DNA of 35,945 bases from Polynucleobacter meluiroseus (GTDB lineage Bacteria; Pseudomonadota; Gammaproteobacteria; Burkholderiales; Burkholderiaceae), in the NCBI GenBank assembly GCA_945864455.1, contig CAMBBT010000004.1, positions 1-35,945 of the forward strand. The letters run 5' to 3'. A program made the position numbers and the translations under genes. The notes under the pieces were generated by a model that saw nothing but the letters and a program-made list of their open reading frames with translations, was not told where the DNA came from and did not search any database. The number at the start of each line of letters is the position of its first letter. Position 1 is the first letter of the stretch. Of this stretch, positions 17,461 through 25,410 are shown one piece after another.

Positions 17461-18309
17461 ATGGATATTTTAGGTTACTCAAGTTTCGGCTGGCTTCCCC
17501 CAGCCCTTTACTTGCTTTTGCTGCTCTTTTTGAGCCAGAGGGCTAGGGCCGGCAAGCAATCTGCCCTCTCAGCTGGGCTAATGCAAGCCTGTATTTTTGT
17601 GATTCTGATCCTTCATGGAATTGAGTTGCATGACTCCGTCTTTACATCCCAAGGCTTCGTTTTTGGGTTTGCTCAGGACTTATCCTTGATTGCCTGGGTA
17701 GGTTTAGCATTTTATTGGTTCCAATCCTGGTTTTTGCCAATCGCTAGCTTGCTTTGGATGTCCATATTATTTGCTTTTGTTTGCTCTCTGCTGCCACTTT
17801 TTTTCCCAGGGGTAGTAATTTCGCCTGTGGCTGTTTCGGATCCTTGGTTCAAGGCCCACTTTATTGTGGCAACCATTTCAGTGGGTCTCTTAAGCCTAGC
17901 CGCGATGCAGGCAATGTTGATGAGTGTTTATGACCGCGCCTTGCATCGTCAATTAGCGATTGTTCCCAATAGTCGCCTATCTCATTGGTTAGAAGATTTG
18001 CCACCACTCATGATGATGGAGGGGCTGCTATTCAATTTGCTATATGTTGGTTTTGCACTCCTAACAATGACTATTTTTTCTGGCCTATTCTTCTCACAAG
18101 TTTTATTTGGTAAACCTTTTGTACTTGACCATAAAACTATTTTTGCACTCGTCTCCTGGATCTTGTTTGCTGGTTTACTCATAGCCCGTTGGTGGGTTGG
18201 TTTACGAGGTTGGGCGGCAATTCGTTGGGTATTGAGTGCCTATGTTGTTTTACTACTCGCCTATGTTGGTAGCCGCTTTGTATTGGAAGTGGTTCTTCAG
18301 AAAGCATGA
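17461..18309 (+). CDS. CcsA/HemX-like cytochrome c assembly family membrane protein
   Basis: Polytopic inner-membrane protein of 282 residues with about eight predicted helices, related to the CcsA/CcmC/HemX (YpjD) group that handles heme for cytochrome c assembly. Conserved positions include His residues at ILHGIELHDSVF and KAHFIVATISVGLLSL, and the WARWW-like segment IARWWVGLRGWAAIRW near the C-terminus, where the family has a His/Trp-rich region. ATG 17461 is forced by an upstream in-frame TAG at 17449-17451. This gene commonly sits next to ffh in betaproteobacteria. Its stop is 3 bases from the TTG start of the next gene. The precise role (heme chaperone or other) is uncertain. Confidence 0.8.
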   Translation: MDILGYSSFGWLPPALYLLLLLFLSQRARAGKQSALSAGLMQACIFVILILHGIELHDSVFTSQGFVFGFAQDLSLIAWVGLAFYWFQSWFLPIASLLWMSILFAFVCSLLPLFFPGVVISPVAVSDPWFKAHFIVATISVGLLSLAAMQAMLMSVYDRALHRQLAIVPNSRLSHWLEDLPPLMMMEGLLFNLLYVGFALLTMTIFSGLFFSQVLFGKPFVLDHKTIFALVSWILFAGLLIARWWVGLRGWAAIRWVLSAYVVLLLAYVGSRFVLEVVLQKA

Positions 18310-18312
18310 CCT

Positions 18313-19131
18313 TTGCTTAAGTGGCTTTTACTATTTGCCGGAGCAGGCCTTTTATATTTTTGGCTTAAGGGAAAAAAGCAGGCGAAATTTGACTGGAATC
18401 AATCTGCCAATTCAGGCCCGAGTAAGGGTCAGATCCTGACGGAGCCTGAGGCAATGGTGCAGTGTCAATACTGTAAAGTACATCTGCCGCAAGCCGATGC
18501 CCTTACTGATGACAAGCGGTTTTATTGTTCAAAAGAGCATCGTAACGCTTTAGACGAGCAAGGATGGATTGGTGCTGCAGCTTGGCGCGTTTCACCAAAC
18601 CATGATGTAAGGCCAGATGAAGTAAAGCCTGATTTACTGGTGATTCATCACATTAGTTTGCCGCCCGGTGAATTTAAAAGTCAGACGTCTAGCCAGAACA
18701 TCGTGAGTTTTTTTCAAAATACATTAGACGTAAATGCCCACCCCTATTTTGCAGAGATCGCAAACCAAAAAGTTTCGAGTCATTTCCTGATTGCGCGCAC
18801 AGGAGAATTAACCCAATTTGTTTCGACCCAAGACAGGGCGTGGCATGCTGGCGCATCGAATTTTATGGGTAGAGAAAGATGTAATGATTTTTCAATTGGC
18901 GTTGAGCTGGAGGGTGATGGCGATACGCCATTTGAGGAGGTTCAATACAAGTCATTAGCAAAGCTCGTTCAGAAATTGCAAAAGACTTATCCAAATTTGC
19001 AATTTGTAGGACATAGCGATATCGCTCCAGAACGAAAAACAGATCCCGGAAAATGTTTTGATTGGGAAAAGTTCCAAAAAGAGACAGGTATTTCGCAGGG
19101 AAAAATACCGTACGGCCTAGTTTCTCGCTAG
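18313..19131 (+). CDS. ampD: Fusion of PP0621-like membrane zinc-ribbon protein with AmpD amidase
   Basis: N-acetylmuramoyl-L-alanine amidase (1,6-anhydro type) for recycling muropeptides, fused behind a small membrane protein. Residues 1-19 form one membrane helix followed by basic KGKKQAK, predicting a cytoplasmic C-terminal part. Residues 51-76 hold C51-x2-C54, C72 and H76, a likely zinc ribbon like PP0621-family proteins. AmpD begins near DEQGW (81) with H112, E198, H234, K242 and D244 matching the zinc and catalytic residues of the family. Usual AmpD is a soluble protein of about 190 residues; this one has 272. No ATG, GTG or TTG lies in frame at the domain junction, so separate translation of AmpD is unlikely. 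The start is TTG 18313, 3 bases after the ccsA-like gene. Confidence 0.85.
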   Translation: MLKWLLLFAGAGLLYFWLKGKKQAKFDWNQSANSGPSKGQILTEPEAMVQCQYCKVHLPQADALTDDKRFYCSKEHRNALDEQGWIGAAAWRVSPNHDVRPDEVKPDLLVIHHISLPPGEFKSQTSSQNIVSFFQNTLDVNAHPYFAEIANQKVSSHFLIARTGELTQFVSTQDRAWHAGASNFMGRERCNDFSIGVELEGDGDTPFEEVQYKSLAKLVQKLQKTYPNLQFVGHSDIAPERKTDPGKCFDWEKFQKETGISQGKIPYGLVSR

Positions 19132-19146
19132 ATCAAATCTTTACAT

Positions 19147-19168
19147 GTGAGCATACGCTCACTTTTTT
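19147..19168 (+). terminator. Rho-independent terminator after ampD
   Basis: GTGAGC (19147-19152) pairs with GCTCAC (19157-19162) over a 4-base loop, followed by T6. It closes the ccsA-like/ampD unit and separates it from the nrdA promoter. Confidence 0.82.
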
Positions 19169-19268
19169 AGCCTTTAACTAAAATGGGTCTAGAAATTTCG
19201 CACCAAATTGACTCCTCGGTTACTGTAAAACTGACTAAAAATATAGATCAGCATTGGTCAGAAAAAAC

Positions 19269-19297
19269 TTACCAAATTCTAAATATTTCCCTATACT
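19269..19297 (+). promoter_or_regulatory. Candidate sigma-70 promoter of nrdAB
   Basis: TTACCA (19269-19274) and TATACT (19292-19297) are 17 bases apart. The -10 lies inside the first NrdR box and the expected start point (about 19304) lies between the two boxes. That is the layout expected for NrdR repression. Confidence 0.65.
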
Positions 19298-19303
19298 TAG
19301 TGT
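19288..19303 (+). promoter_or_regulatory. NrdR box 1
   Basis: TCCCTATACTTAGTGT matches the palindromic NrdR consensus ACACTATATATAGTGT at 12 of 16 positions. It begins exactly 31 bases upstream of box 2, the three-helical-turn spacing known for NrdR pairs. Confidence 0.75.
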
Positions 19304-19318
19304 CTTATGCGCTTCAAA

Positions 19319-19334
19319 ACACTAGATGTAGTGT
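19319..19334 (+). promoter_or_regulatory. NrdR box 2
   Basis: ACACTAGATGTAGTGT is a near-perfect NrdR box with symmetrical halves. It is embedded in a longer perfect inverted repeat (12-bp arms 19313-19324 and 19329-19340, loop GATG). It lies 72 bases before nrdA. NrdR represses ribonucleotide reductase genes when (d)ATP is high. Confidence 0.85.
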
Positions 19335-19405
19335 TTTGAATACAGCAATACCCATTGTTTTTTAACGATATTTTGTCCGAATAACTATATAGATGCAGGA
19401 GCAAC

Positions 19406-22390
19406 ATGACATACGCTAATCCACAGACAGCAGGCCAGCCAACTGGAGCTAATAATCCAGGAATGGGCCCTGCAGGAGTTATTAACCAAACTCCTTCTGC
19501 CAGCTTTGTAGCTGGTGGTGTTGGTGGCAATCAGGCAACCCAGTTGTCTGATTACAAAATCATTCGCCGTAATGGTTCTGTGGTTGCATTTGAGCCATCT
19601 AAAATCGCAATTGCAGTAACCAAAGCATTTTTGGCAGTTAATGGTGGCCAAGGCGCTGCATCTGCGCGTGTACGCGAACAAGTTGAGCAGCTGACTAACT
19701 CTGTAATACGTGCTTTATTGCGTAGCCGGCCAAACGGCGGCACTTTCCATATTGAAGATATTCAAGATCAAGTTGAGTTGGCTTTGATGCGTAGTGGTGA
19801 GCACAATGTTGCTCGTGCCTATGTTCTCTATCGTGAAAAGCGTAATCAAGAGCGCGCAGCTCAGCAAGAAGCTTCACAAGATACTCAAGTGGCTAATCAG
19901 GCTGGTGAGTCTGGCATTAAAGTTACCGACGATGGTCAAGAGAAGTGGCTCGATATGGCTGCTTTGCGAACTGTGATTGAAGCAGCTTGCGAAGGTTTGG
20001 GTAATCAAATTGATGCAAGCCCAATCATCACTGAAACAATTAAGAATTTGTACGATGGCGTACCAATGGCGCAAGTATATGACTCTGCTATCTTAGCTTC
20101 CCGTACTCTGATTGAGAAAGATCCTGCATACAGCCAGGTGACAGCTCGCATCTTGATGCACGTTATTCGTAAAGAGATTTTTGGTAAAGAAGTATTGCAA
20201 GGCGATACACAAACTGAGTACGGCACATACTTTGCCAAGTACATCAACGAAGGCATTTCTGCAGAGTTATTAGACCCACGGATGCGTGAGTTTGACTTGC
20301 CACGTTTGGCTGCCTCCTTGAATGCCAGTCGTGACTTGCAGTTCAACTACCTTGGCTTACAAACTTTATACGACCGCTATTTCTTGCACATTGAAGAGCG
20401 TCGTATTGAAATGCCGCAGGCATTCTTTATGCGTGTGGCAATGGGCTTGTCTTTAAATGAAACGGATCGTGAGCGTCGTGCGATTGAGTTCTATGAAATT
20501 CTCTCTACATTTGATTTCATGTCCAGCACGCCAACTCTATTTAATTCAGCAACAACCCGCCCACAGCTTTCTAGTTGCTACTTGACTACAGTAGATGATG
20601 ACCTTGATGGCATCTACGAAGCATTGAAAGAAAATGCTTTGTTGTCTAAGTTTGCAGGCGGCTTAGGTAATGATTGGACTAATGTGCGTGCTTTAGGTAG
20701 TCATATCAAAGGCACTAACGGTAAATCACAAGGTGTTGTGCCATTCCTCAAAGTAGTCAATGACACTGCAGTTGCTGTAAACCAAGGTGGTAAGCGTAAG
20801 GGCGCAGTTTGTGCCTATTTGGAAACGTGGCACTTAGATATCGAAGAGTTCTTAGAGTTGCGCAAGAACACTGGTGACGACCGTCGCCGTACGCATGACA
20901 TGAACACTTCGAACTGGATTCCTGACTTGTTCATGAAGCGCGTTATGGAAAATGGTGAATGGACTTTGTTCTCACCATCGAATACTCCTGACTTGCATGA
21001 CAAGTTTGGCAAAGCCTTTGAAGAAGCTTATGTTGCCTATGAGCAAAAAGCGGATCGGGGTGAGTTAAAGCCATTCCGCAGAATCCCTGCGCAGCAGTTG
21101 TGGCGCAAGATGCTTGGTATGTTGTTTGAGACAGGCCATCCATGGATTACCTTCAAAGATCCTTGCAATATTCGTAGCCCACAACAGCACGTTGGTGTGG
21201 TTCACTCCTCTAACTTGTGCACAGAGATTACTCTGAACACAAACGAGACCGAGATTGCTGTGTGTAACTTAGGTTCTGTGAACTTAACCGCTCACATGAC
21301 TACCGATGCTAATGGCAAGATGATTTTGGATCACGAGAAGCTCCAAAAGACTGTGCGTACTGCGATGCGCATGCTGGATAACGTGATCGATATCAACTAC
21401 TACGCAGTTGCTAAAGCGCGTAACTCCAATCTGAAGCACCGTCCAGTCGGAATGGGCATCATGGGCTTCCAAGATTGCTTGCATATGCAGCGTATTCCTT
21501 ACGCTAGCGATGAAGCGGTGAAGTTTGCAGATTCTTCTATGGAATCAGTTTGCTACTACGCTTACCAGGCTTCATGCGAGTTGGCTGAGGAGCGGGGCGT
21601 ATACAGTACTTACAAAGGTTCCTTATGGGACCGCGGCATCCTCCCGCAAGACTCAGTAGCGCTGTTAGCTCAAGAGCGTGGCGGTTATTTAGAGGTTGAT
21701 AACTCCTCGACGATGGATTGGAGTGGTTTGCGTGCCCGTATTAAGCAACACGGTATGCGTAACTCTAATTGCGTAGCGATTGCGCCAACAGCAACGATTT
21801 CCAACATCATTGGCGTTTCTGCTTGTATCGAGCCTACTTTCCAGAACTTGTTTGTGAAATCTAACCTTTCAGGCGAGTTCACAGTCGTAAATGAGTACTT
21901 AGTGCGTGATTTGAAGGATCGCGGCCTTTGGGATGAAGTCATGATTGCTGATCTGAAGTACTTTGACGGTACTTTATCTAAGATCGATCGCATTCCACAA
22001 GACTTGCGTGATTTGTACGCAACCGCCTTTGAAGTTGAGCCAAGCTGGTTGGTTGAAGCTGCTTCTCGTCGTCAGAAGTGGATTGACCAAGCTCAGTCAT
22101 TGAACATCTACATGGGCGGTGCATCTGGTAAGAAATTAGATGACACCTACAAGTTAGCTTGGTTGCGTGGCTTGAAAACTACCTATTACCTCCGTACTAT
22201 GGCTGCAACTCACGTTGAGAAATCAACCGTTTCTAGCGGTCAATTGAACTCCGTATCCAGCGGTGGTGGGGTAAACGGTACAGATGCAGCTGTGGCAGCA
22301 GGTGCTGGTGGCGCAGTTGAAGCGGATGGTCCAGCTTGCACAATGCGTCCAGGCGATGCTGGCTTTGAAGAATGTGAAGCATGCCAATAA
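19406..22390 (+). CDS. nrdA: Ribonucleoside-diphosphate reductase class Ia, alpha subunit
   Basis: Catalytic subunit reducing ribonucleoside diphosphates to deoxy forms with NrdB. After a low-complexity Gly/Pro/Ala start (1-45), an ATP-cone begins at YKIIRRNGSVVAFEPSKIA. A second cone-like segment (about 180-280, LRTVIEAACEGL onward) precedes the catalytic barrel. Active-site pieces are SSCYLTTVDDD (first redox Cys), NLCTEITLNTNETE (radical Cys and Glu), VCNLGSVNL (redox Cys), and the C-terminal CEACQ pair that shuttles electrons from thioredoxin. The 994-residue length exceeds E. coli NrdA (761), as in other two-cone enzymes such as that of Pseudomonas. It is controlled by the NrdR pair upstream and leads into nrdB after 45 bases. 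Confidence 0.96.
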   Translation: MTYANPQTAGQPTGANNPGMGPAGVINQTPSASFVAGGVGGNQATQLSDYKIIRRNGSVVAFEPSKIAIAVTKAFLAVNGGQGAASARVREQVEQLTNSVIRALLRSRPNGGTFHIEDIQDQVELALMRSGEHNVARAYVLYREKRNQERAAQQEASQDTQVANQAGESGIKVTDDGQEKWLDMAALRTVIEAACEGLGNQIDASPIITETIKNLYDGVPMAQVYDSAILASRTLIEKDPAYSQVTARILMHVIRKEIFGKEVLQGDTQTEYGTYFAKYINEGISAELLDPRMREFDLPRLAASLNASRDLQFNYLGLQTLYDRYFLHIEERRIEMPQAFFMRVAMGLSLNETDRERRAIEFYEILSTFDFMSSTPTLFNSATTRPQLSSCYLTTVDDDLDGIYEALKENALLSKFAGGLGNDWTNVRALGSHIKGTNGKSQGVVPFLKVVNDTAVAVNQGGKRKGAVCAYLETWHLDIEEFLELRKNTGDDRRRTHDMNTSNWIPDLFMKRVMENGEWTLFSPSNTPDLHDKFGKAFEEAYVAYEQKADRGELKPFRRIPAQQLWRKMLGMLFETGHPWITFKDPCNIRSPQQHVGVVHSSNLCTEITLNTNETEIAVCNLGSVNLTAHMTTDANGKMILDHEKLQKTVRTAMRMLDNVIDINYYAVAKARNSNLKHRPVGMGIMGFQDCLHMQRIPYASDEAVKFADSSMESVCYYAYQASCELAEERGVYSTYKGSLWDRGILPQDSVALLAQERGGYLEVDNSSTMDWSGLRARIKQHGMRNSNCVAIAPTATISNIIGVSACIEPTFQNLFVKSNLSGEFTVVNEYLVRDLKDRGLWDEVMIADLKYFDGTLSKIDRIPQDLRDLYATAFEVEPSWLVEAASRRQKWIDQAQSLNIYMGGASGKKLDDTYKLAWLRGLKTTYYLRTMAATHVEKSTVSSGQLNSVSSGGGVNGTDAAVAAGAGGAVEADGPACTMRPGDAGFEECEACQ

Positions 22391-22435
22391 GTAATTTACT
22401 CATTGGCCAGAAAAAGAAGAATTGAGGAGAGAATT

Positions 22436-23620
22436 ATGTTGAATTGGGAAGAAGAAGTTGCTCCAGCGCTAGCGAAAGTTAGCCTTGCACCGCAGCCGGT
22501 TGCAGTAGAGCCACAACGTCCACAGTTAGATCAAGTAGCAACGGTGCTACAAACTGCCGCGCCTACGCCAGTCCAGGCCGCGAATTTATCTGGTGGCGCA
22601 GCCTTGCGTGTAAACGCTGCTGATAAGCGCGTGATTAATGCCAAGACTGACGTAAACCAGCTGGTTCCATTTAAATATAAGTGGGCTTGGGAGAAGTACT
22701 TGGCGGGTTGTGCAAACCATTGGATGCCACAAGAAATCAATATGAACCGCGATATTGCGCTTTGGAAAGATCCAAATGGTCTGACTGAAGATGAGCGTCG
22801 CATTATTAAGCGCAACCTAGGCTTCTTTACTACCGCCGATTCTTTGGCTGCAAATAATATTGTTTTGGGTACTTATCGTCATATTACTGCTCCAGAATGC
22901 CGCCAATACCTATTGCGCCAGGCTTTTGAAGAGGCAATTCATACCCATGCATACCAATATATCGTTGAATCTTTAGGTCTAGACCAAAGCGAAATCTTCA
23001 ATGCGTATAACGAGATTGAGTCAATTCGCGCTAAAGATCAGTTCTTAATTCCTTATATTGACGTATTAACTGACCCAAATTTCAAGACTGGCACATTAGA
23101 AAGTGACCAAAAATTACTTCGTTCGCTGATTGTTTTTGCCTGCGTAATGGAAGGTTTGTTCTTTTATGTTGGTTTTACGCAAATACTTGCAATGGGTCGT
23201 CAAAACAAAATGACGGGTGCTGCTGAGCAGTATCAATACATCCTTCGTGACGAATCAATGCACTGTAATTTTGGCATCGATTTGATAAACCAAATCAAGC
23301 TGGAGAACCCGCAGTTATGGACTTCCGCGTTCAAAGACGAGATTAAATCCATCTTCGAAAAAGCAGTCGAATTAGAGTACCGTTATGCTGAAGATACGAT
23401 GCCTCGAGGAGTGCTCGGATTGAACGCTCCGATGTTCAAAGGGTACCTAAGATACATCTGTAATCGTAGATGTTTGCAAATAGGACTTGACGCGATGTTC
23501 CCAAATGAAGAGAATCCATTTCCATGGATGTCAGAAATGATAGATCTGAAGAAAGAACGAAACTTTTTTGAGACACGCGTTATTGAGTATCAAACCGGTG
23601 GTGCGCTAAGTTGGGAGTAG
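22436..23620 (+). CDS. nrdB: Ribonucleoside-diphosphate reductase class Ia, beta subunit
   Basis: Radical-generating subunit with a diiron-oxo centre and a tyrosyl radical. Helices with iron ligands are visible at [15 protein letters not shown] and [15 protein letters not shown], with the hydrophobic radical pocket around [17 protein letters not shown] 22436 (MLNWEEEV) is chosen because GAGGAGA stands just upstream. An in-frame TTG at 22403 would add 11 basic residues without a ribosome binding site. The N-terminal 60 residues are Ala/Pro/Gln-rich and variable. At 394 residues the protein is normal for the family. It is followed by a terminator at 23767. Confidence 0.96.
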   Translation: MLNWEEEVAPALAKVSLAPQPVAVEPQRPQLDQVATVLQTAAPTPVQAANLSGGAALRVNAADKRVINAKTDVNQLVPFKYKWAWEKYLAGCANHWMPQEINMNRDIALWKDPNGLTEDERRIIKRNLGFFTTADSLAANNIVLGTYRHITAPECRQYLLRQAFEEAIHTHAYQYIVESLGLDQSEIFNAYNEIESIRAKDQFLIPYIDVLTDPNFKTGTLESDQKLLRSLIVFACVMEGLFFYVGFTQILAMGRQNKMTGAAEQYQYILRDESMHCNFGIDLINQIKLENPQLWTSAFKDEIKSIFEKAVELEYRYAEDTMPRGVLGLNAPMFKGYLRYICNRRCLQIGLDAMFPNEENPFPWMSEMIDLKKERNFFETRVIEYQTGGALSWE

Positions 23621-23955
23621 TGAGGTAAGCCTCAAGCGCATAGTCGGCTAAATAGGAGATTAGACGGTTGGATAGTTTAAGAAGTCAGCAAAATCAGACG
23701 CAAATCCGAAAACCCTTGCTCAAGGGTGTCTGGGCTATTCTCTCCATTTTTTCCAGCACATTTAAGAAGCCGTTGTCCTTCGGGGCCACGGCTTTTTTTC
23801 CAGGATTCATTAGCGTGCAGCACTTAGCATCAAGCCGCGCGCCGATGAATGGCTCGCTCGTCAAATCCAATCGGTTGCAAAATCAGGCGGAAATGAATGG
23901 TCGGGTCTTCTTAATCGTTAGTTCGTACTAATCCTCACGTGAAGGAGTAACACAC
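23621..23955. other. Non-coding interval between nrdB and the H1-like gene
   Basis: These 335 bases contain a small hairpin (ACCCTTG..CAAGGGT around 23712-23727, no T run), the nrdB terminator at 23767-23799, and the upstream region of the H1-like gene. I find no tRNA fold and no credible small gene. A frame opening at TTG 23668 runs straight through the terminator. Confidence 0.6.
23767..23799 (+). terminator. Rho-independent terminator after nrdB with UUCG tetraloop
   Basis: AAGCCGT pairs with ACGGCTT. After one mismatch, GTCC pairs with GGGC (one G-U) around the extra-stable cUUCGg tetraloop, then T7 (23793-23799). Confidence 0.88.
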
Positions 23956-24168
23956 ATGGCAACAAAGAAAAAACCTGCTGCAAAGAAACCAGCTGCTAAG
24001 AAATCAGCTGCTAAGAAGCGTCCAGCTGCTAAGAAGCGTCCAGCTGCTAAGAAGAAGCCTGCTGCTAAGAAGAAGCCTGCTGCTAAGAAGCGTCCAGCTG
24101 CTAAAAAGAAGCCAGCCGCTAAGAAGCGTCCAGCTGCTAAAAAGAAGCGCGTAGCTAAAAAAAAGTAA
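23956..24168 (+). CDS. Lys/Ala-rich histone H1-like DNA-binding protein (zero-frame product)
   Basis: Small, very basic, disordered nucleoid protein resembling eukaryotic H1 tails (HctB/H1-like family of Burkholderiales). It consists of KPAAK and KRPAAK repeats encoded by 15- and 18-base tandem units. AAGGAG lies 8 bases before ATG 23956. The zero-frame product is 70 residues, ending in RVAKKK at TAA 24166-24168, shorter than relatives. The characteristic C-terminus of the family is instead found in the -1 frame directly downstream. Codons in the repeats are strongly biased to GCT and AAG, fitting high expression. Its gene is monocistronic, between the nrdB terminator and its own terminator at 24313. 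Confidence 0.85.
   Translation: MATKKKPAAKKPAAKKSAAKKRPAAKKRPAAKKKPAAKKKPAAKKRPAAKKKPAAKKRPAAKKKRVAKKK
24159..24165 (+). promoter_or_regulatory. A AAA AAG slippery heptamer at the end of the H1-like zero frame
   Basis: In the reading frame the codons are AAA AAA AAG TAA, so A AAA AAG stands in the correct phase for -1 slippage, immediately before the stop. It is the same heptamer used in E. coli dnaX. It is part of an A8 run (24157-24164), which could also cause transcriptional slippage. Two mutually exclusive downstream stems exist: CCTGC/GCGGG (24174-24178 with 24189-24193, spacer 8) and a stronger GCGGGCT/AGCCCGC (24189-24195 with 24208-24214, spacer 23). No clear upstream Shine-Dalgarno-like stimulator is seen. 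Confidence 0.6.
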
Positions 24169-24281
24169 GTAAACCTGCTGCGAAGAAAGCGGGCTCTGCT
24201 GTAAAAAAGCCCGCGGCTAAGAAAGCTGCATCAGTAACAACTGCCGCTGCTTGGCCCTTCCCAACTGGCACTCGTCCTTAA
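24165..24281 (+). CDS. -1 frame C-terminal extension of the H1-like protein
   Basis: Read in the -1 frame from GTA 24165, this adds 38 residues: more KPAAKK repeats, then a non-repetitive end AAAWPFPTGTRP, and TAA at 24279-24281. A W-P-F-P-T-G-x-R-P type ending is, as I recall, the conserved tail of Burkholderiaceae H1-like proteins, so this is real coding sequence out of phase with its start. Frameshifting after codon 70 would give a protein of 108 residues. The transcription terminator lies after this second stop, not after the first. One extra A in the A8 run would restore a continuous frame. Programmed frameshift, transcriptional slippage, recent mutation and sequencing error all remain possible. 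Confidence 0.7.
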   Translation, partial: VSKPAAKKAGSAVKKPAAKKAASVTTAAAWPFPTGTRP

Positions 24282-24312
24282 GTTTTAACTTTAGACGGGT
24301 GGTAAGTAGTTC

Positions 24313-24340
24313 AAAGGGGTCTCTATGAGACCCCTTTTTT
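24313..24340 (+). terminator. Rho-independent terminator after the H1-like gene
   Basis: AAAGGGGTCTC (24313-24323) pairs perfectly with GAGACCCCTTT (24327-24337) over a TAT loop and runs into T6 (24335-24340). It lies 32 bases after the -1 frame stop. The minus-strand PfkB gene ends at 24381, so it may serve that gene too. Confidence 0.9.
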
Positions 24341-24380
24341 ATTGCCTAAATTAGCTTGGCTCGCAATGAGCTCAATAAAC

Positions 24381-25340
24381 TCAGAGGCTGAACCCAAATA
24401 CGGATTTGAACTGATCAGTAATCTGATCTTTGCTGATTTGGTGATTTTGTGGTCCCTGGTTGCTAATCTTGATTGAGCCCATCAAACTTGCTAGACGGCC
24501 GGTGGTTTCCCAATCCATGCCATTTTCTAGACCAAAAAGTAATCCTCCACGAAAAGCATCGCCGCACCCAGTGGGATCAATCACTTTTGCAGCGGGTACT
24601 GGTGGAATGGCAATGCGTTTGCCATCGGAATAGATATCGGCGCCTTCTGCACCTTTGGTCACAATCAAAGCCTTCACTCGTTCAGCGACTTTTGCTAGGC
24701 TGTGCCCAGTTCGTTGAGCCAGCATTTCACCTTCATAGTCATTGACAGCTAGATAACTGGCAATATCCACCAACTCAAGTAGCTCTGGGCCATTAAACAT
24801 CGGCAAGCCTTGGCCTGGGTCAAAGATAAAAGGGATATTGGCTTCTGCCAATTGATGGCAGTGCTCCCACATCCCTTGACGACCGTCTGGTGCAACGATG
24901 CCAAACTTTGCAGCCCCTTTAGTATTTTTATTGCGCTCGGCAAGTACTGCAGAAACTTGGTTTAAATGGGACTGATCCATTGCTCCTGGATGAAAGGCGG
25001 TAATTTGATTATTGGACTGATCGGTTGTGATCATCGCTTGTGCAGTAAATGCATGTTCAATTTGACGAATGTGGCTGGCATCAATATTCAATTGTTTCAA
25101 TCGATCTAAGTAGGGCTTGGCATCCCCACCGACTGTTGCCATGATGATTGGATCGCCACCTAAAAGACTGAGGTTATAGGCGATATTGCCAGCACAACCA
25201 CCAAATTCTCGGCGCATCGTTGGCACCAAGAAGGCCACATTCAGAATATGAATTTGCTCTGGCAGGATTTGATCGGCAAATTTGCCTTCAAAGTTCATGA
25301 TGGTGTCGTAGGCGACAGAGCCGCAGATCAAGCTAGCCAT
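24381..25340 (-). CDS. PfkB-family carbohydrate/nucleoside kinase
   Basis: Ribokinase-superfamily cytosolic kinase. GGCAGNIAYNLSLLGG (47-62) is the PfkB N-terminal signature and DPTGCGDAFRGG (about residue 256 on) the C-terminal one with its catalytic Asp. VTKGAEGADIY lies before it at the ATP site. At 319 residues the length is typical. The N-terminal pattern ICGSVAYDTIMNFEGKF is like proteobacterial members annotated as adenosine or sugar kinases, but the substrate cannot be told by eye. The gene is 70 bases downstream of the prmA fusion on the same strand and may be read from the same transcript. Confidence 0.83.
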   Translation of the reverse strand: MASLICGSVAYDTIMNFEGKFADQILPEQIHILNVAFLVPTMRREFGGCAGNIAYNLSLLGGDPIIMATVGGDAKPYLDRLKQLNIDASHIRQIEHAFTAQAMITTDQSNNQITAFHPGAMDQSHLNQVSAVLAERNKNTKGAAKFGIVAPDGRQGMWEHCHQLAEANIPFIFDPGQGLPMFNGPELLELVDIASYLAVNDYEGEMLAQRTGHSLAKVAERVKALIVTKGAEGADIYSDGKRIAIPPVPAAKVIDPTGCGDAFRGGLLFGLENGMDWETTGRLASLMGSIKISNQGPQNHQISKDQITDQFKSVFGFSL

Positions 25341-25410
25341 AAATTACTTTCTGTAAGAGATAAATAAGAATCAGGTTTAAGCATAAAGAAAAAGCACAAA
25401 TGAGGATGTT

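Noticed and set aside
19183-19365. 60-codon open frame upstream of nrdA
   Set aside because: It covers the promoter and both NrdR boxes and lacks a ribosome binding site.
23668-23931. Open frame of 87 codons starting with TTG between nrdB and the H1-like gene
   Set aside because: It runs through the strong UUCG terminator, has no ribosome binding site, and its composition is not protein-like.
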